Shown in pieces: positions 9,233 through 18,047 of a stretch of DNA of 64,000 nucleotides. Positions within the stretch are counted from its first letter, which is position 1; each line of letters begins with the position of its first letter. Source of the DNA: Aequorivita xiaoshiensis (lineage in GTDB: Bacteria > Bacteroidota > Bacteroidia > Flavobacteriales > Flavobacteriaceae); the NCBI RefSeq assembly GCF_022008395.1, contig NZ_JAIRBB010000002.1, forward strand, positions 248,001 through 312,000, given 5' to 3'. Under the pieces are notes generated by a model, which worked only from the letters and a program-made list of their open reading frames with translations, did not search any database and was not told the DNA's origin. A program made the translations under genes and the position numbers.

Positions 9233-10696
9233 ATGAGTATTATGGATACAGGTTATATAGACTTACATTGTCACCCTTCTTTAAAGCCATATAGTAAAAG
9301 TTTTAAATATAATCCAACAAAGCAAAATGCGCTTGATCCTAATCGCAAAAACTCTATATGGCACTATAGTCCTCCGAATTTTTTAGAGAAATTTGTTAAT
9401 CGTTTGGTTACGTTAACCAAATTCACTCAAACCGACCTTACTGCTCTTGCCAAAGCTAAAACTAAAATTGTAATAGTTGCGCTCTACCCTTTTGAGAAAC
9501 ATTTTTTTGGAAAAGAAGTTATAGGAATTAAAGGGGTTACCGATGTTTTAGTAAACCTTGCAGCAAGTATTAGTCAATCGCGGATAGATAATATTCGAAG
9601 TAATGAAAACTATTACGAAGACTTAGTTGATGAGTATAATTACTATTTACAACTTCATAATCAAGTTCAAAAAATAGATGGAAAAATATATACTTATCGC
9701 ATTGTTACAAGTTTCCAAGACATAAAGGCCAATTTATCGCTGGAAACTGAATCTAAGAAAATTATTAATATCATACTTTCTATTGAAGGAGGACATAGTT
9801 TCAACACAGGGCTTGTTATGCGTAAAAACACGGCCAACAAAAATGAAGTCCTAAAAAATGTTTTGGCTGTAAAAAACTGGAAGCACCGACCATTGTTTTT
9901 AACACTTGCGCATCATTTTTATAACGAACTATGCGGTCACGCGCGCAGTATATCTATTTCCTTATTAAAGAAAAACCAAAATAGAGGATTAAACTCTGGT
10001 ATAACAGAATTAGGTTATGCGGTAATTAAACTATTACTCGATAATTCGGAAGGAAAGAGAATACTTATAGATATAAAACACATGAGTACAGCTTCTAGAA
10101 AAGCTTATTACAAATTAATAGACACAAAATACGATGCTGAGAACATACCAATAATTGCAAGTCACGCCGCTTGTAACGGGAAGCATTCAATTGTACAATG
10201 GGATAAAGTAGGCATAAAAAACCATCGAGAATGGTTTGCAGATATTGATATTAATTTTTACGACAGTGAATTAATTCACATTGCCAAAAGCAACGGAATA
10301 TTTGGAATTCAATTAGACGAACGTCGAATAGGAAGTAAAAAGGAAATAAACAATAGTAAAATCTATATTCCCAATAAGAGAAAACAACTCAAGAAAAAAT
10401 CACTACTAGTTTGGAGACAAGTTGTTCATATAGCAGAAGTACTTGATGAGCAAAATTTATTTTGCTGGGGAATACAAAGTATCGGTAGCGATTTTGATGG
10501 AATTGTAAATCCAATAAATGGTCTTTGGACTGCAGAAAATATAAAAGATTTAGCTGAAGAAATGTATAATCACGCTAAAGCTTATCTTTCAAAAAATTTA
10601 AACAACTTGAATGAGTTTAACAGAATTTCCGCAGAATCTATAGTTGCACGCGTGATGAGCGAAAATGCAATGCTTTTTATAAAAAGGAACTACTAA
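9233..10696 (+). CDS. Putative membrane-dipeptidase-like amidohydrolase (peptidase M19 type)
   Basis: 487 residues from the ATG at 9233; a TTG three codons upstream is an alternative. The protein opens with the metal-binding motif DLHCHPS, and further metal or catalytic candidates appear in order: SIEGGHSF (about residue 190), TLAHHFYNE (about 223), IDIKHMS, ASHAACNG (about 310) and GSDFDG near residue 420. This matches the order of the binuclear-zinc M19 dipeptidases within the amidohydrolase superfamily, though it is longer and divergent. There is no signal peptide, so a cytosolic role on a dipeptide or related amide is more likely than an envelope one. It converges on bshA with only two bases between the two stop codons. 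Confidence 0.7.
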   Translation: MSIMDTGYIDLHCHPSLKPYSKSFKYNPTKQNALDPNRKNSIWHYSPPNFLEKFVNRLVTLTKFTQTDLTALAKAKTKIVIVALYPFEKHFFGKEVIGIKGVTDVLVNLAASISQSRIDNIRSNENYYEDLVDEYNYYLQLHNQVQKIDGKIYTYRIVTSFQDIKANLSLETESKKIINIILSIEGGHSFNTGLVMRKNTANKNEVLKNVLAVKNWKHRPLFLTLAHHFYNELCGHARSISISLLKKNQNRGLNSGITELGYAVIKLLLDNSEGKRILIDIKHMSTASRKAYYKLIDTKYDAENIPIIASHAACNGKHSIVQWDKVGIKNHREWFADIDINFYDSELIHIAKSNGIFGIQLDERRIGSKKEINNSKIYIPNKRKQLKKKSLLVWRQVVHIAEVLDEQNLFCWGIQSIGSDFDGIVNPINGLWTAENIKDLAEEMYNHAKAYLSKNLNNLNEFNRISAESIVARVMSENAMLFIKRNY

Positions 10697-10698
10697 AC

Positions 10699-11835
10699 TT
10701 ATTTGCCTTGTTTCTGAAGGATAGCTTCTTTATATAGATTTTCGTACAAGGGAACAATTTTATCTGTATCGAACACCATTGCTGCTTCAACAGCTTGTTT
10801 CTTAAATTTATTTAAATTTTCATCAGATGACAAAATCTTTAAAGCATTTTCTGCCATTTCAGCCACATTACCTACATCACTTAAAAATCCGCTTACTCCA
10901 TCAATATTTACTTCTGGCAAACCTCCAGTATTACTAGATACTACAGGAACTCCACAAGCCATAGCTTCTAACGCAGCAAGTCCAAAGCTTTCCTTTTCTG
11001 ATGGTAGTAGAAATAAATCTGTAAAACACAATATTTTATCCACTTCATTACTATTACCTACAAATAGAACTTTTTCTTCTATACCTTTTTCCATACACAA
11101 TTGTTCGCAGGCTTCACGTTCCGGACCTTCCCCAACCATTATTAATTTTGAAGGAATTTTATTCTGAATTCTATCAAATATTTCAATTACGTCGGTTACG
11201 CGTTTTACTTTGCGAAGATTACTAATATGCGAAATAATACGTTCTTCTGGAAGTGCCATTAGCTCGCGCTGACAATCGGTATAAGAATTAATTTTTTTAG
11301 GAATTTCTATAAAGTTAGGAACAACGTGAATCTCCTTTCTAATGTCAAAAAGATGAAGTGTGTCTTCTTTTAAACTTTGAGAAACCGATGTAACAACATC
11401 ACTATTATTAATGCTAAAAGTAACAGCTGGTTTATAAAACGGATGACTTCCCACCAAAGTAATATCGGTGCCGTGTAGCGTTGTTACCATCGGAATATGA
11501 ATATTCTCCTCAGCCAACATTTTCTTGGCCATATATCCCGCGTACGCGTGTGGAATGGCATAATGCACGTGCAAAACTTCAATTTTATGAAGTTTTACCA
11601 TATCTACTAATTTGCTTGAAAGTGCAAGTTCATAAGGTTGAAAATGAAATAAAGGATACTCTGGGACAGAAACTTCGTGAAAATGTATGTTTTTTGATAG
11701 CAACTCTAATCTTACAGGTTGTTTGTAGGTTATAAAATGTATTTCGTGGCCGTGTTCTGCAAGAGCTAAACCTAATTCTGTAGCTACAACACCACTTCCT
11801 CCGAAAGTAGGATAACATACTATTGCTATTTTCAT
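10699..11835 (-). CDS. bshA: N-acetyl-alpha-D-glucosaminyl L-malate synthase (bacillithiol synthesis)
   Basis: 378-residue GT4 glycosyltransferase that joins UDP-GlcNAc and L-malate, the first step of bacillithiol synthesis. The N-terminus MKIAIVCYPTFGGSGVVATE is the BshA acceptor-domain signature; later come HVHYAIPHAYAGYMAKK, TTLHGTDITLVGSHPFYKP, the nucleotide-sugar region VGEGPERE and the GT4 motif EKESFGLAALEAMACGVPVVSS. It is the last gene of the long minus-strand run from the amidase gene. No other bacillithiol genes (bshB, bshC) are in this window. Cytoplasmic. Confidence 0.95.
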   Translation of the reverse strand: MKIAIVCYPTFGGSGVVATELGLALAEHGHEIHFITYKQPVRLELLSKNIHFHEVSVPEYPLFHFQPYELALSSKLVDMVKLHKIEVLHVHYAIPHAYAGYMAKKMLAEENIHIPMVTTLHGTDITLVGSHPFYKPAVTFSINNSDVVTSVSQSLKEDTLHLFDIRKEIHVVPNFIEIPKKINSYTDCQRELMALPEERIISHISNLRKVKRVTDVIEIFDRIQNKIPSKLIMVGEGPEREACEQLCMEKGIEEKVLFVGNSNEVDKILCFTDLFLLPSEKESFGLAALEAMACGVPVVSSNTGGLPEVNIDGVSGFLSDVGNVAEMAENALKILSSDENLNKFKKQAVEAAMVFDTDKIVPLYENLYKEAILQKQGK

Positions 11836-11888
11836 AATTTTCTATTTTGAAACTAAATTAGACATAATAGATTTATTAAAGTTTATTT

Positions 11889-14807
11889 TTAATAATCAAT
11901 AGCGTCGTAAATTGCTTCTTGAATTAAACTTCTTAAATCACTTCTAATTAGTTTTCTGTTTTCTGAATCTGGATAAGTCCTGTTCGATAAGAACACATAT
12001 ACTATCTCTTGTTCTGGATCTGCCCAAGCGAAAGTCCCAGTAAATCCGCTGTGGCCAAAACTCGTCATGGAAACACACCCACACGTTGGACCAACCGTTC
12101 CTAATTGAGGTTTGTCAAATCCAACCCCTCTTCTAACATTATCTTTACAATAATAACAGGTGTTGAATTTATCTAAAACATCAGGATTAAAGAATCTAGT
12201 TCCGCCATAAAATCCTTTCCATAAAAACATTTGCATGATTTTAGCCACGTCATTACTATTTGAAAATAATCCCGCATGACCTCCTACTCCTCCTAGCATT
12301 GCTGCTCCTTGATCGTGTACATAGCCTTGAATTTTTTGTTTTCTAAAAATGTTGTCTTGCTCTGTTGGAGGAATTACATCCTTAGAAAACTTTTTCAGTG
12401 GTTGGAATAAGGTATAATTCGCGCCTAACGACTCGTAAAGGTTTTCCTGTACAATGTTTTCGAATGGTATGTTATATTTTCTCTCTAAATATTTCTTTAA
12501 TATATAATATGGTAAATCACTGTATTTATACGATTTACTTGAGTTTAAATCACTCTCACGAATAGTTTTGTAAATGGTATCGATGTAATCACGTCTTAAA
12601 TATAGATTTTCTGCAACTTCAACATTGTAGTCTTTACCTGGGATACTTGCGTAATATTTTGATGATACTCCTGTTTTTTCGTCATTTAGCGTATTTCTAT
12701 AAAATGGAATCCAAGGTTTCAAACGAGCGTAATGTGAAAGCATTTGCTTTAAACTAACATTAGATTTATTAGATTGTTTATACTCTGGAAGCATTTCAGA
12801 AAGCTTGGTATTTAACGTTAGCTCCTTTCTATCAACTAACTCCATCACTATCGGAAGCGTAGCTAAAATTTTGGTAAGAGATGCAAGGTCGTAAATATCA
12901 GTATTTTTTACTTTATTTTTTTTGTCGTAATCGTGATAACCAAAGCTTTTTTGATAAATAACTTTTCCCTTGCGTGCTACCAATATTTGAGCGCCAGGAT
13001 ACATGCCTTGTTTAAGTCCAACATTGGCAAGCGAATCAATTTTTTTGAGTTTATAACTATTTACACCAACACTTTCAGGAGTTCCGTATTGTAATCTTCG
13101 CAATGATTTGGTTTGCATAAAAGTATTTAATGGAAAATCTTCCCCTAATGATACTGGAAGTTTGCCTTTTCCATCTATAGCTCCAAATATTAATTGAGCA
13201 GATAATTGCTGAGATATCTTACTATTTTGATAAGACATAATGACTCCTTCAAAATTAGCTGTGGTTTTAACATCCAGCATAGCATAAGGTCGAGCAAATA
13301 CATCGAGAATTACTGTGTTTGTACGAGCAATTTCATACATCCAAACTAATTCCTTTTGGGTAAACTTATAGCTTTTCCAAGGATTTTCGTTGCTCTTGTG
13401 GAAACCGATTATAACGTAATTATAGTCTTTTAACTTCTGTATATAATCATCTAAACTATTAGCCTTTACCCATTGTACGTTTCCATATTTTTTCAGTTCA
13501 TTCAAAAAATCTCCACCTGAATCATCACCAAAATTTACATAAGCTATTTTTTTCCTCTTTAAATCTTTAATAGGAAGAATTGCGCGATCGTTTTTAATAA
13601 CCGTAAGGGCATTTCTCATTGCCTCTTCGTAAAGCACATCATCGATTATAGAATTCAAATCTTCCAATAAATATGCTGTTTTTACAGGCTCATAGTTATT
13701 TAGCCCAACTTTATATTTGGCATAAAGAATTTTCTTAACTGAATAAGCCAAACGCTTTTCGGTTATGGTTTCATCATTATAAGAATTTATTAGAAAACTT
13801 ACGGCCTTTGGAATATCTTCGGAAATAAGAAGAATATCATTTCCAGCTAAGAATGCTGCTAATTCAATTTCACCAGGCTTCTTAAAATTTGAAGCACCTT
13901 TCATATTTAATGCATCTGTAAAAATAAGTCCGTTGAAACCCATTTCGTGTTTTAGAAGATCTGTAACCACCTTCGTAGAAAGTGATGATGGATAATTCAT
14001 TTGTGGCTCTAATGAAGGTACATTTAGGTGTGCAATCATTACACTGTTTAGTCCTTCATTAATTAATTTTCTATATGGGTATAATTCTAAAGTGTCTAAT
14101 CTTTCTCTTGAAAAGTCAATGGTAGGCAGGGTTTTATGGCTATCCATATCGGTATCGCCGTGACCTGGAAAATGCTTTGCACTTCCCATAACGCCTGCAC
14201 TCTGCATTCCTTTCATAAAAGCAAGAGCTTTTTCTGTAACATTGTCGCGGTCTTCACCAAATGAACGATTACCAATTATTGGGTTTTCAGGATTTGTATT
14301 AATATCAACTACGGGGGCAAAATTTATATGCACTCCAAGTCGTTTAGAATGTTCACCAATTCGTTTCCCTACATTTTCCACAATTTTATTGTCTGTAATT
14401 GCTCCTAATGTCATATTCCAAGGAAAAGCATAGGTAGAATCTAAACGCATTGATAACCCCCATTCTGCATCCATACCAATCATAAGTGGTACCTTGGCAA
14501 GTGCTTGAAATTCATTATTCAATTTGGCTTGACGCATTGGACCTCCTTTAGAGAAAATTACGCCACCTAAATGATACTCAGTTATGAGTTTTTTTATTTT
14601 ATCTGTTTTTGATTTTGGATCGCTAGAAAATATATCAGCCATAAAAAGCTGACCAATTTTTTCTTCTAAAGACATATTATCATAGATGCTATCAACCCAT
14701 TTTTTTTGATTTTGAAAATCTTCTTTAACAATTAACGGATTGATTTCTTGTGCAATTGTCGGGACACAAAAGCACATAAAAATGCAGGTAAGAAAAAACT
14801 TATTCAT
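11889..14807 (-). CDS. Glycoside hydrolase family 3 fused to a beta-lactamase-type serine hydrolase
   Basis: 972 residues from the ATG at 14807, which starts a signal peptide ending at VPTIAQ; more upstream starts would bury it and run into the preceding gene. The N-terminal half is a NagZ-like GH3 barrel with KHFPGHGDTDMDSHKTLP (catalytic His/Asp loop), GMDAEWG, SFGEDRDNVTEKA and the nucleophile region FTDALNMKGAS. A GH3 C-domain follows, then from about residue 600 a class-C beta-lactamase/esterase fold with the SxxK motif in ASLTKILATLP, YSDLPYYILKK as the YxN equivalent and HSGFTGT in place of KTG. Likely an exported enzyme trimming muropeptides or related amino-sugar polymers; the hydrolase half could deacylate or cleave the peptide part. 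Bacteroidota homologues share this layout. Confidence 0.88.
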   Translation of the reverse strand: MNKFFLTCIFMCFCVPTIAQEINPLIVKEDFQNQKKWVDSIYDNMSLEEKIGQLFMADIFSSDPKSKTDKIKKLITEYHLGGVIFSKGGPMRQAKLNNEFQALAKVPLMIGMDAEWGLSMRLDSTYAFPWNMTLGAITDNKIVENVGKRIGEHSKRLGVHINFAPVVDINTNPENPIIGNRSFGEDRDNVTEKALAFMKGMQSAGVMGSAKHFPGHGDTDMDSHKTLPTIDFSRERLDTLELYPYRKLINEGLNSVMIAHLNVPSLEPQMNYPSSLSTKVVTDLLKHEMGFNGLIFTDALNMKGASNFKKPGEIELAAFLAGNDILLISEDIPKAVSFLINSYNDETITEKRLAYSVKKILYAKYKVGLNNYEPVKTAYLLEDLNSIIDDVLYEEAMRNALTVIKNDRAILPIKDLKRKKIAYVNFGDDSGGDFLNELKKYGNVQWVKANSLDDYIQKLKDYNYVIIGFHKSNENPWKSYKFTQKELVWMYEIARTNTVILDVFARPYAMLDVKTTANFEGVIMSYQNSKISQQLSAQLIFGAIDGKGKLPVSLGEDFPLNTFMQTKSLRRLQYGTPESVGVNSYKLKKIDSLANVGLKQGMYPGAQILVARKGKVIYQKSFGYHDYDKKNKVKNTDIYDLASLTKILATLPIVMELVDRKELTLNTKLSEMLPEYKQSNKSNVSLKQMLSHYARLKPWIPFYRNTLNDEKTGVSSKYYASIPGKDYNVEVAENLYLRRDYIDTIYKTIRESDLNSSKSYKYSDLPYYILKKYLERKYNIPFENIVQENLYESLGANYTLFQPLKKFSKDVIPPTEQDNIFRKQKIQGYVHDQGAAMLGGVGGHAGLFSNSNDVAKIMQMFLWKGFYGGTRFFNPDVLDKFNTCYYCKDNVRRGVGFDKPQLGTVGPTCGCVSMTSFGHSGFTGTFAWADPEQEIVYVFLSNRTYPDSENRKLIRSDLRSLIQEAIYDAIDY

Positions 14808-14823
14808 AGCTACAATAAAAGGT

Positions 14824-15309
14824 TTAAGATAAAAATCGTGCATGCCAACTTTCAGATGCGGGGACTTCCCAATTTTCAAGGTATTCTGCTTTAGTATTTA
14901 CAAGATTATTGAAAACTACAGTGTTTTTTGAAACAGATTTATCTTTAGCCATTTTTCTAAAATCTGTAAGCGGTTTATGAGCAATATATTTGCCAGTGTA
15001 GAAAGTAACATTCATTTTATCAAGAAGATCTACATCAAACTTTTCCTCTAAGGATTGTATAAAATGAACAGAAGCATCAATACTGCAACCAGATGCTGAA
15101 GCACTTGCTTGGTTAAGGCCTAAAACAATAAATCGGTTGTATTTAATTTCAAGCCCTGCCTCAAGTTCGGAACCGTGAGCAGTCCATTTTGCAAGAAAAT
15201 CGTTTGTAAGCTCTGTTATTTGAGCAACTTCTTCGTCGCTCAATTTTCTATTCGCCTGATAAATCCAAACTCTGGAATCATCTGGCAGATTTGTAAAATC
15301 TGTTAACAT
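14824..15309 (-). CDS. Conserved flavobacterial protein of unknown function
   Basis: 161 residues from the ATG at 15309; a GTG 51 bases earlier would add a hydrophobic stretch that looks like read-through of the gap. Recognisable pieces are DSRVWIYQANRKLSDEE, FLAKWTAHGSELEAG, GCSIDASVHFIQSLE and FYTGKYIAHKPLTDFRKM. Relatives are often labelled ABC transporter ATPase in databases, but no Walker A, Walker B or ABC signature is present, so that name is not supported. No signal peptide or membrane segment. It lies 16 bases before the GH3-hydrolase gene and 116 bases after the CCG protein gene, so it may belong to either part of the run. Confidence 0.8.
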   Translation of the reverse strand: MLTDFTNLPDDSRVWIYQANRKLSDEEVAQITELTNDFLAKWTAHGSELEAGLEIKYNRFIVLGLNQASASASGCSIDASVHFIQSLEEKFDVDLLDKMNVTFYTGKYIAHKPLTDFRKMAKDKSVSKNTVVFNNLVNTKAEYLENWEVPASESWHARFLS

Positions 15310-15425
15310 TATTGGAAAATTAAAGTGATTAATTAGAATAACAAACAAATCATTCACCACGTATTCATGGAGAAGATAGTGTTGGCATTCAACTATTTTT
15401 AATGGTGATTGTTTATTTGGAAAAC

Positions 15426-16217
15426 TTATAGGTCTTCCGCACTTGCAATCATTTCTGCGACGTCCATAACTTGTACGTTGTCTTCAGCATTTTTGGCTTT
15501 TACACCATCGGTCATCATTACCATACAAAACGGACATCCAGTAGCAATTATTTCAGAAGAAGTTTCTAAAGCCTGTTCGGTTCGCAAAACGTTAACATCT
15601 TGGTCGCCAGCTTCAGGTTCTTTAAACATTTGAGCTCCACCAGCACCACAACACATACCTCGTTTTTTATTTCGTTTCATTTCCACCAATTCCATCTCCA
15701 ATTTCTCGAGAAGCTCTCTAGGCGCTTCGTACTCATTATTAGCTCGTCCTAAATAACAAGGATCATGGAAAGTGATTTTTTTACCTTTAAACTTCCCGCC
15801 TTCTACTTTTAATCTTCCCTCTTTCAACAATGATTTTAAGAATTGAGTATGGTGCATCACTTCGTAATTACCACCTAATTCTGGATATTCATTTTTTAAG
15901 GTATTAAAACAATGCGGGCATGTAGTAACAATCCTCTTTATACCATAACCGTTTAAAACTTCGATATTGGTCATAGCCTGCATTTGGAACAAAAATTCGT
16001 TTCCTGCTCTTTTTGCAGGGTCGCCATTACAGCCTTCTTCGGTTCCTAAAACAGCAAAATCTATATTAGCTTTGTTAAGAAGTTTTACAAAGGCTTTAGT
16101 AATTTTCTTTGCGCGGTCATCAAAGCTTCCGGCACAACCTACAAAAAAAAGAACTTCTGGTTGTTTTCCTTGAGCCGCATATTCCGCCATTGTAGGCACT
16201 TTTATTTGTTCAGTCAT
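15426..16217 (-). CDS. CCG-domain (Fe-S)-binding protein, HdrB/LutA-like
   Basis: 263 residues with two CCG-type cysteine modules: CPHCFNTLKNEYP with FHDPCYLGR in the first, and GMCCGAGGAQMF with TGCPFCMVMMTDG in the second. In heterodisulfide reductase subunit B and in LutA/GlpC such modules bind an unusual [4Fe-4S] cluster used in thiol or quinone electron transfer. No signal peptide. Its obvious partner is the membrane 4Fe-4S protein encoded upstream at 16741-18045; together they resemble a split HdrD/GlpC-type complex. Physiological donor and acceptor cannot be told from the sequence. Confidence 0.88.
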   Translation of the reverse strand: MTEQIKVPTMAEYAAQGKQPEVLFFVGCAGSFDDRAKKITKAFVKLLNKANIDFAVLGTEEGCNGDPAKRAGNEFLFQMQAMTNIEVLNGYGIKRIVTTCPHCFNTLKNEYPELGGNYEVMHHTQFLKSLLKEGRLKVEGGKFKGKKITFHDPCYLGRANNEYEAPRELLEKLEMELVEMKRNKKRGMCCGAGGAQMFKEPEAGDQDVNVLRTEQALETSSEIIATGCPFCMVMMTDGVKAKNAEDNVQVMDVAEMIASAEDL

Positions 16218-16293
16218 TATATTAATCTTAACTATTAATTATTAAATGCTCAATATAGTATATAACAGCATTTAATTATTTCTCTAACTATTT

Positions 16294-16728
16294 TTAGTCT
16301 TCAAAAACTTCAATCGTAACTTCCTTTTCAACCAAGTCTGTAAATTTCCCTTTGTAACGAGTAGCCTTTACTAGATGGTTATCCACCCAATGGTAATTGC
16401 CACCACGTGGTTTACCCATTAACATACTGTGATATTTAAAACCGTGTTTTTTTAGCCAAATTTCAGTTATTTCACGATGAGCTTCTGTACGGGATGTGAA
16501 AAAGCAAATAATATGACCTTCATCATACCATTTATTTAAAGTTTTTAATGCGTCGGGAAAAGGTTTACAGGTGGCCATTCGTTCAGGTTCCTCGTTTGGG
16601 ATATCGTCTGTAATGGTTCCATCAATGTCAATTAGGTAGTTTTTTACACCTTTTGGAAGAATTGGGCTCACGTGTTCACCCTTTTCAATCTTCTCACTCA
16701 ACATTTTACCTACTTCTCCTTTCTTCAT
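16294..16728 (-). CDS. HAD-superfamily hydrolase-like protein
   Basis: 144 residues. The HAD motif I is YLIDIDGTITDD (nucleophile Asp and the second Asp in D-x-D), motif II is the Ser/Thr in CFFTSRTEAHR, and a Lys plus acidic residue follow in KPRGGNYHWVDNH. It lacks a large cap domain, as in small phosphatases of the KDO-8-P type. Homologues have been called phosphoheptose isomerase, but no SIS-domain feature is visible. It is inserted between the two Fe-S genes, 12 bases after the membrane Fe-S gene, so it is very probably co-expressed with them; substrate unknown. Confidence 0.8.
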   Translation of the reverse strand: MKKGEVGKMLSEKIEKGEHVSPILPKGVKNYLIDIDGTITDDIPNEEPERMATCKPFPDALKTLNKWYDEGHIICFFTSRTEAHREITEIWLKKHGFKYHSMLMGKPRGGNYHWVDNHLVKATRYKGKFTDLVEKEVTIEVFED

Positions 16729-16740
16729 CCTAACTTTTAT

Positions 16741-18045
16741 TTACTTCTCATCTTTCCAATTAAGTCTGTCCATTTGGTTGTAAGGCCAAGGGGCTCCATT
16801 GTTTTCGATGTTCGTCATTGCCACATTCAATTCAGCAGGTGCAGCCGATTGCTCCATTACAAGATATTGACGCATTTCCATTATGATACTTAACGGGTCG
16901 ATACTTACTGGGCAAGCTTCAACACAAGCGTTACATGTTGTACAGGCCCATAATTCTTCACGCGTTATATAATCGTCTAATAATTGTTTACCGTCATCTT
17001 TAAATTCACCATTCTTATCTATATTTTTACCCACTTCCTCCAATCGGTCGCGAGTATCCATCATAATTTTACGAGGTGATAATTTTTTACCGGTATTATT
17101 TGCTGGACATTCATCTGTACATCTACCACATTCGGTACACGTATATGCGTTCAGGAGTTGAATTCTACTTAAATCCATTACATCACTAGCTCCAAATTTT
17201 GATGGTGCTTCTGTAGCACCTTCAGCTGGTGCTGCAAATGGATCGATATTAGGATCCATCATCATTTTCACTTCATTGGTGACAGATTCAAGGTTTTTAA
17301 ATTTACCTTTAGGGACCACTTTTCCAAAATAAACATTAGGAAAAGCAAGCATTATATGAAGGTGCTTAGAAAAGTATAAGTAATTTAAGAAAGCTAAAAT
17401 TCCTAATATGTGTAACCACCAAGCGGCGCGCTCTATAATATGAAGCGTACCTTCTGGAGTGCCACTAAACATAGAAGCTACGTATTTAGAAACTACATTT
17501 CCGTTATTCATTTCTTGAAATGAAACATCTGTTGCATTCATTACAAGAAATAAAATCATCAATACCATTTCAAAGTAAAGAATAATATTTCCATCACTCT
17601 TAGGCCATCCTTTCATTTCCGATTTCCAAAATCTGCGGATTTTAATAATATTTCTTCGTATCCAAAATACTATAACAGAAACCAAAACTAATAGCGCTAA
17701 TATTTCAAAAGAGCCAATTAAAAATCCGTAAAAACTACCTAAAGACGAGAAAATTCGATGGGTACCAAAAATTCCATCGATAATTATTTCTAGAACTTCA
17801 ATATTGATAATTATGAATCCAACATAAACAATAATATGAAGGAAACCAGAAATTGGTCTAACTGTCATCTTAGACTGTCCAAGTGCAATGCGAAATACAT
17901 TTGCCCATCTTTCACTTGTATGATCAGAAGCGTCCACTTTCTGACCTAACTTAATATTGCGAATTACTTTTCGAATGTTAAGGGTAAAATAACCTATACC
18001 CGCCACTAGGGCAATGATAAAGAGAATGTTTGGAATGTATTGCAT
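16741..18045 (-). CDS. Membrane (Fe-S) electron-transfer protein, HdrE/HdrC-like
   Basis: 434 residues. The first 230 or so contain about five membrane helices of the nitrate-reductase-gamma/HdrE type, with His residues in the helices (ISGFLHIIVYVGF, AAWWLHILGILAFLNYLY, SKHLHIML) fit to bind haem b. The last third is soluble with two ferredoxin motifs, CTECGRCTDECPANN (about residue 305) and CTTCNACVEACPVSID (about 375). This is the expected menaquinone-facing partner of the CCG protein downstream. It starts two bases after the MlaD stop codon, so translation is probably coupled. Confidence 0.88.
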   Translation of the reverse strand: MQYIPNILFIIALVAGIGYFTLNIRKVIRNIKLGQKVDASDHTSERWANVFRIALGQSKMTVRPISGFLHIIVYVGFIIINIEVLEIIIDGIFGTHRIFSSLGSFYGFLIGSFEILALLVLVSVIVFWIRRNIIKIRRFWKSEMKGWPKSDGNIILYFEMVLMILFLVMNATDVSFQEMNNGNVVSKYVASMFSGTPEGTLHIIERAAWWLHILGILAFLNYLYFSKHLHIMLAFPNVYFGKVVPKGKFKNLESVTNEVKMMMDPNIDPFAAPAEGATEAPSKFGASDVMDLSRIQLLNAYTCTECGRCTDECPANNTGKKLSPRKIMMDTRDRLEEVGKNIDKNGEFKDDGKQLLDDYITREELWACTTCNACVEACPVSIDPLSIIMEMRQYLVMEQSAAPAELNVAMTNIENNGAPWPYNQMDRLNWKDEK

Positions 18046-18047
18046 GA

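Noticed and set aside
14824-15309. ABC transporter ATPase
   Set aside because: No Walker A, Walker B or signature motif is visible.
16294-16728. Phosphoheptose isomerase
   Set aside because: The motifs are of the HAD superfamily (DIDGT), not the SIS fold.
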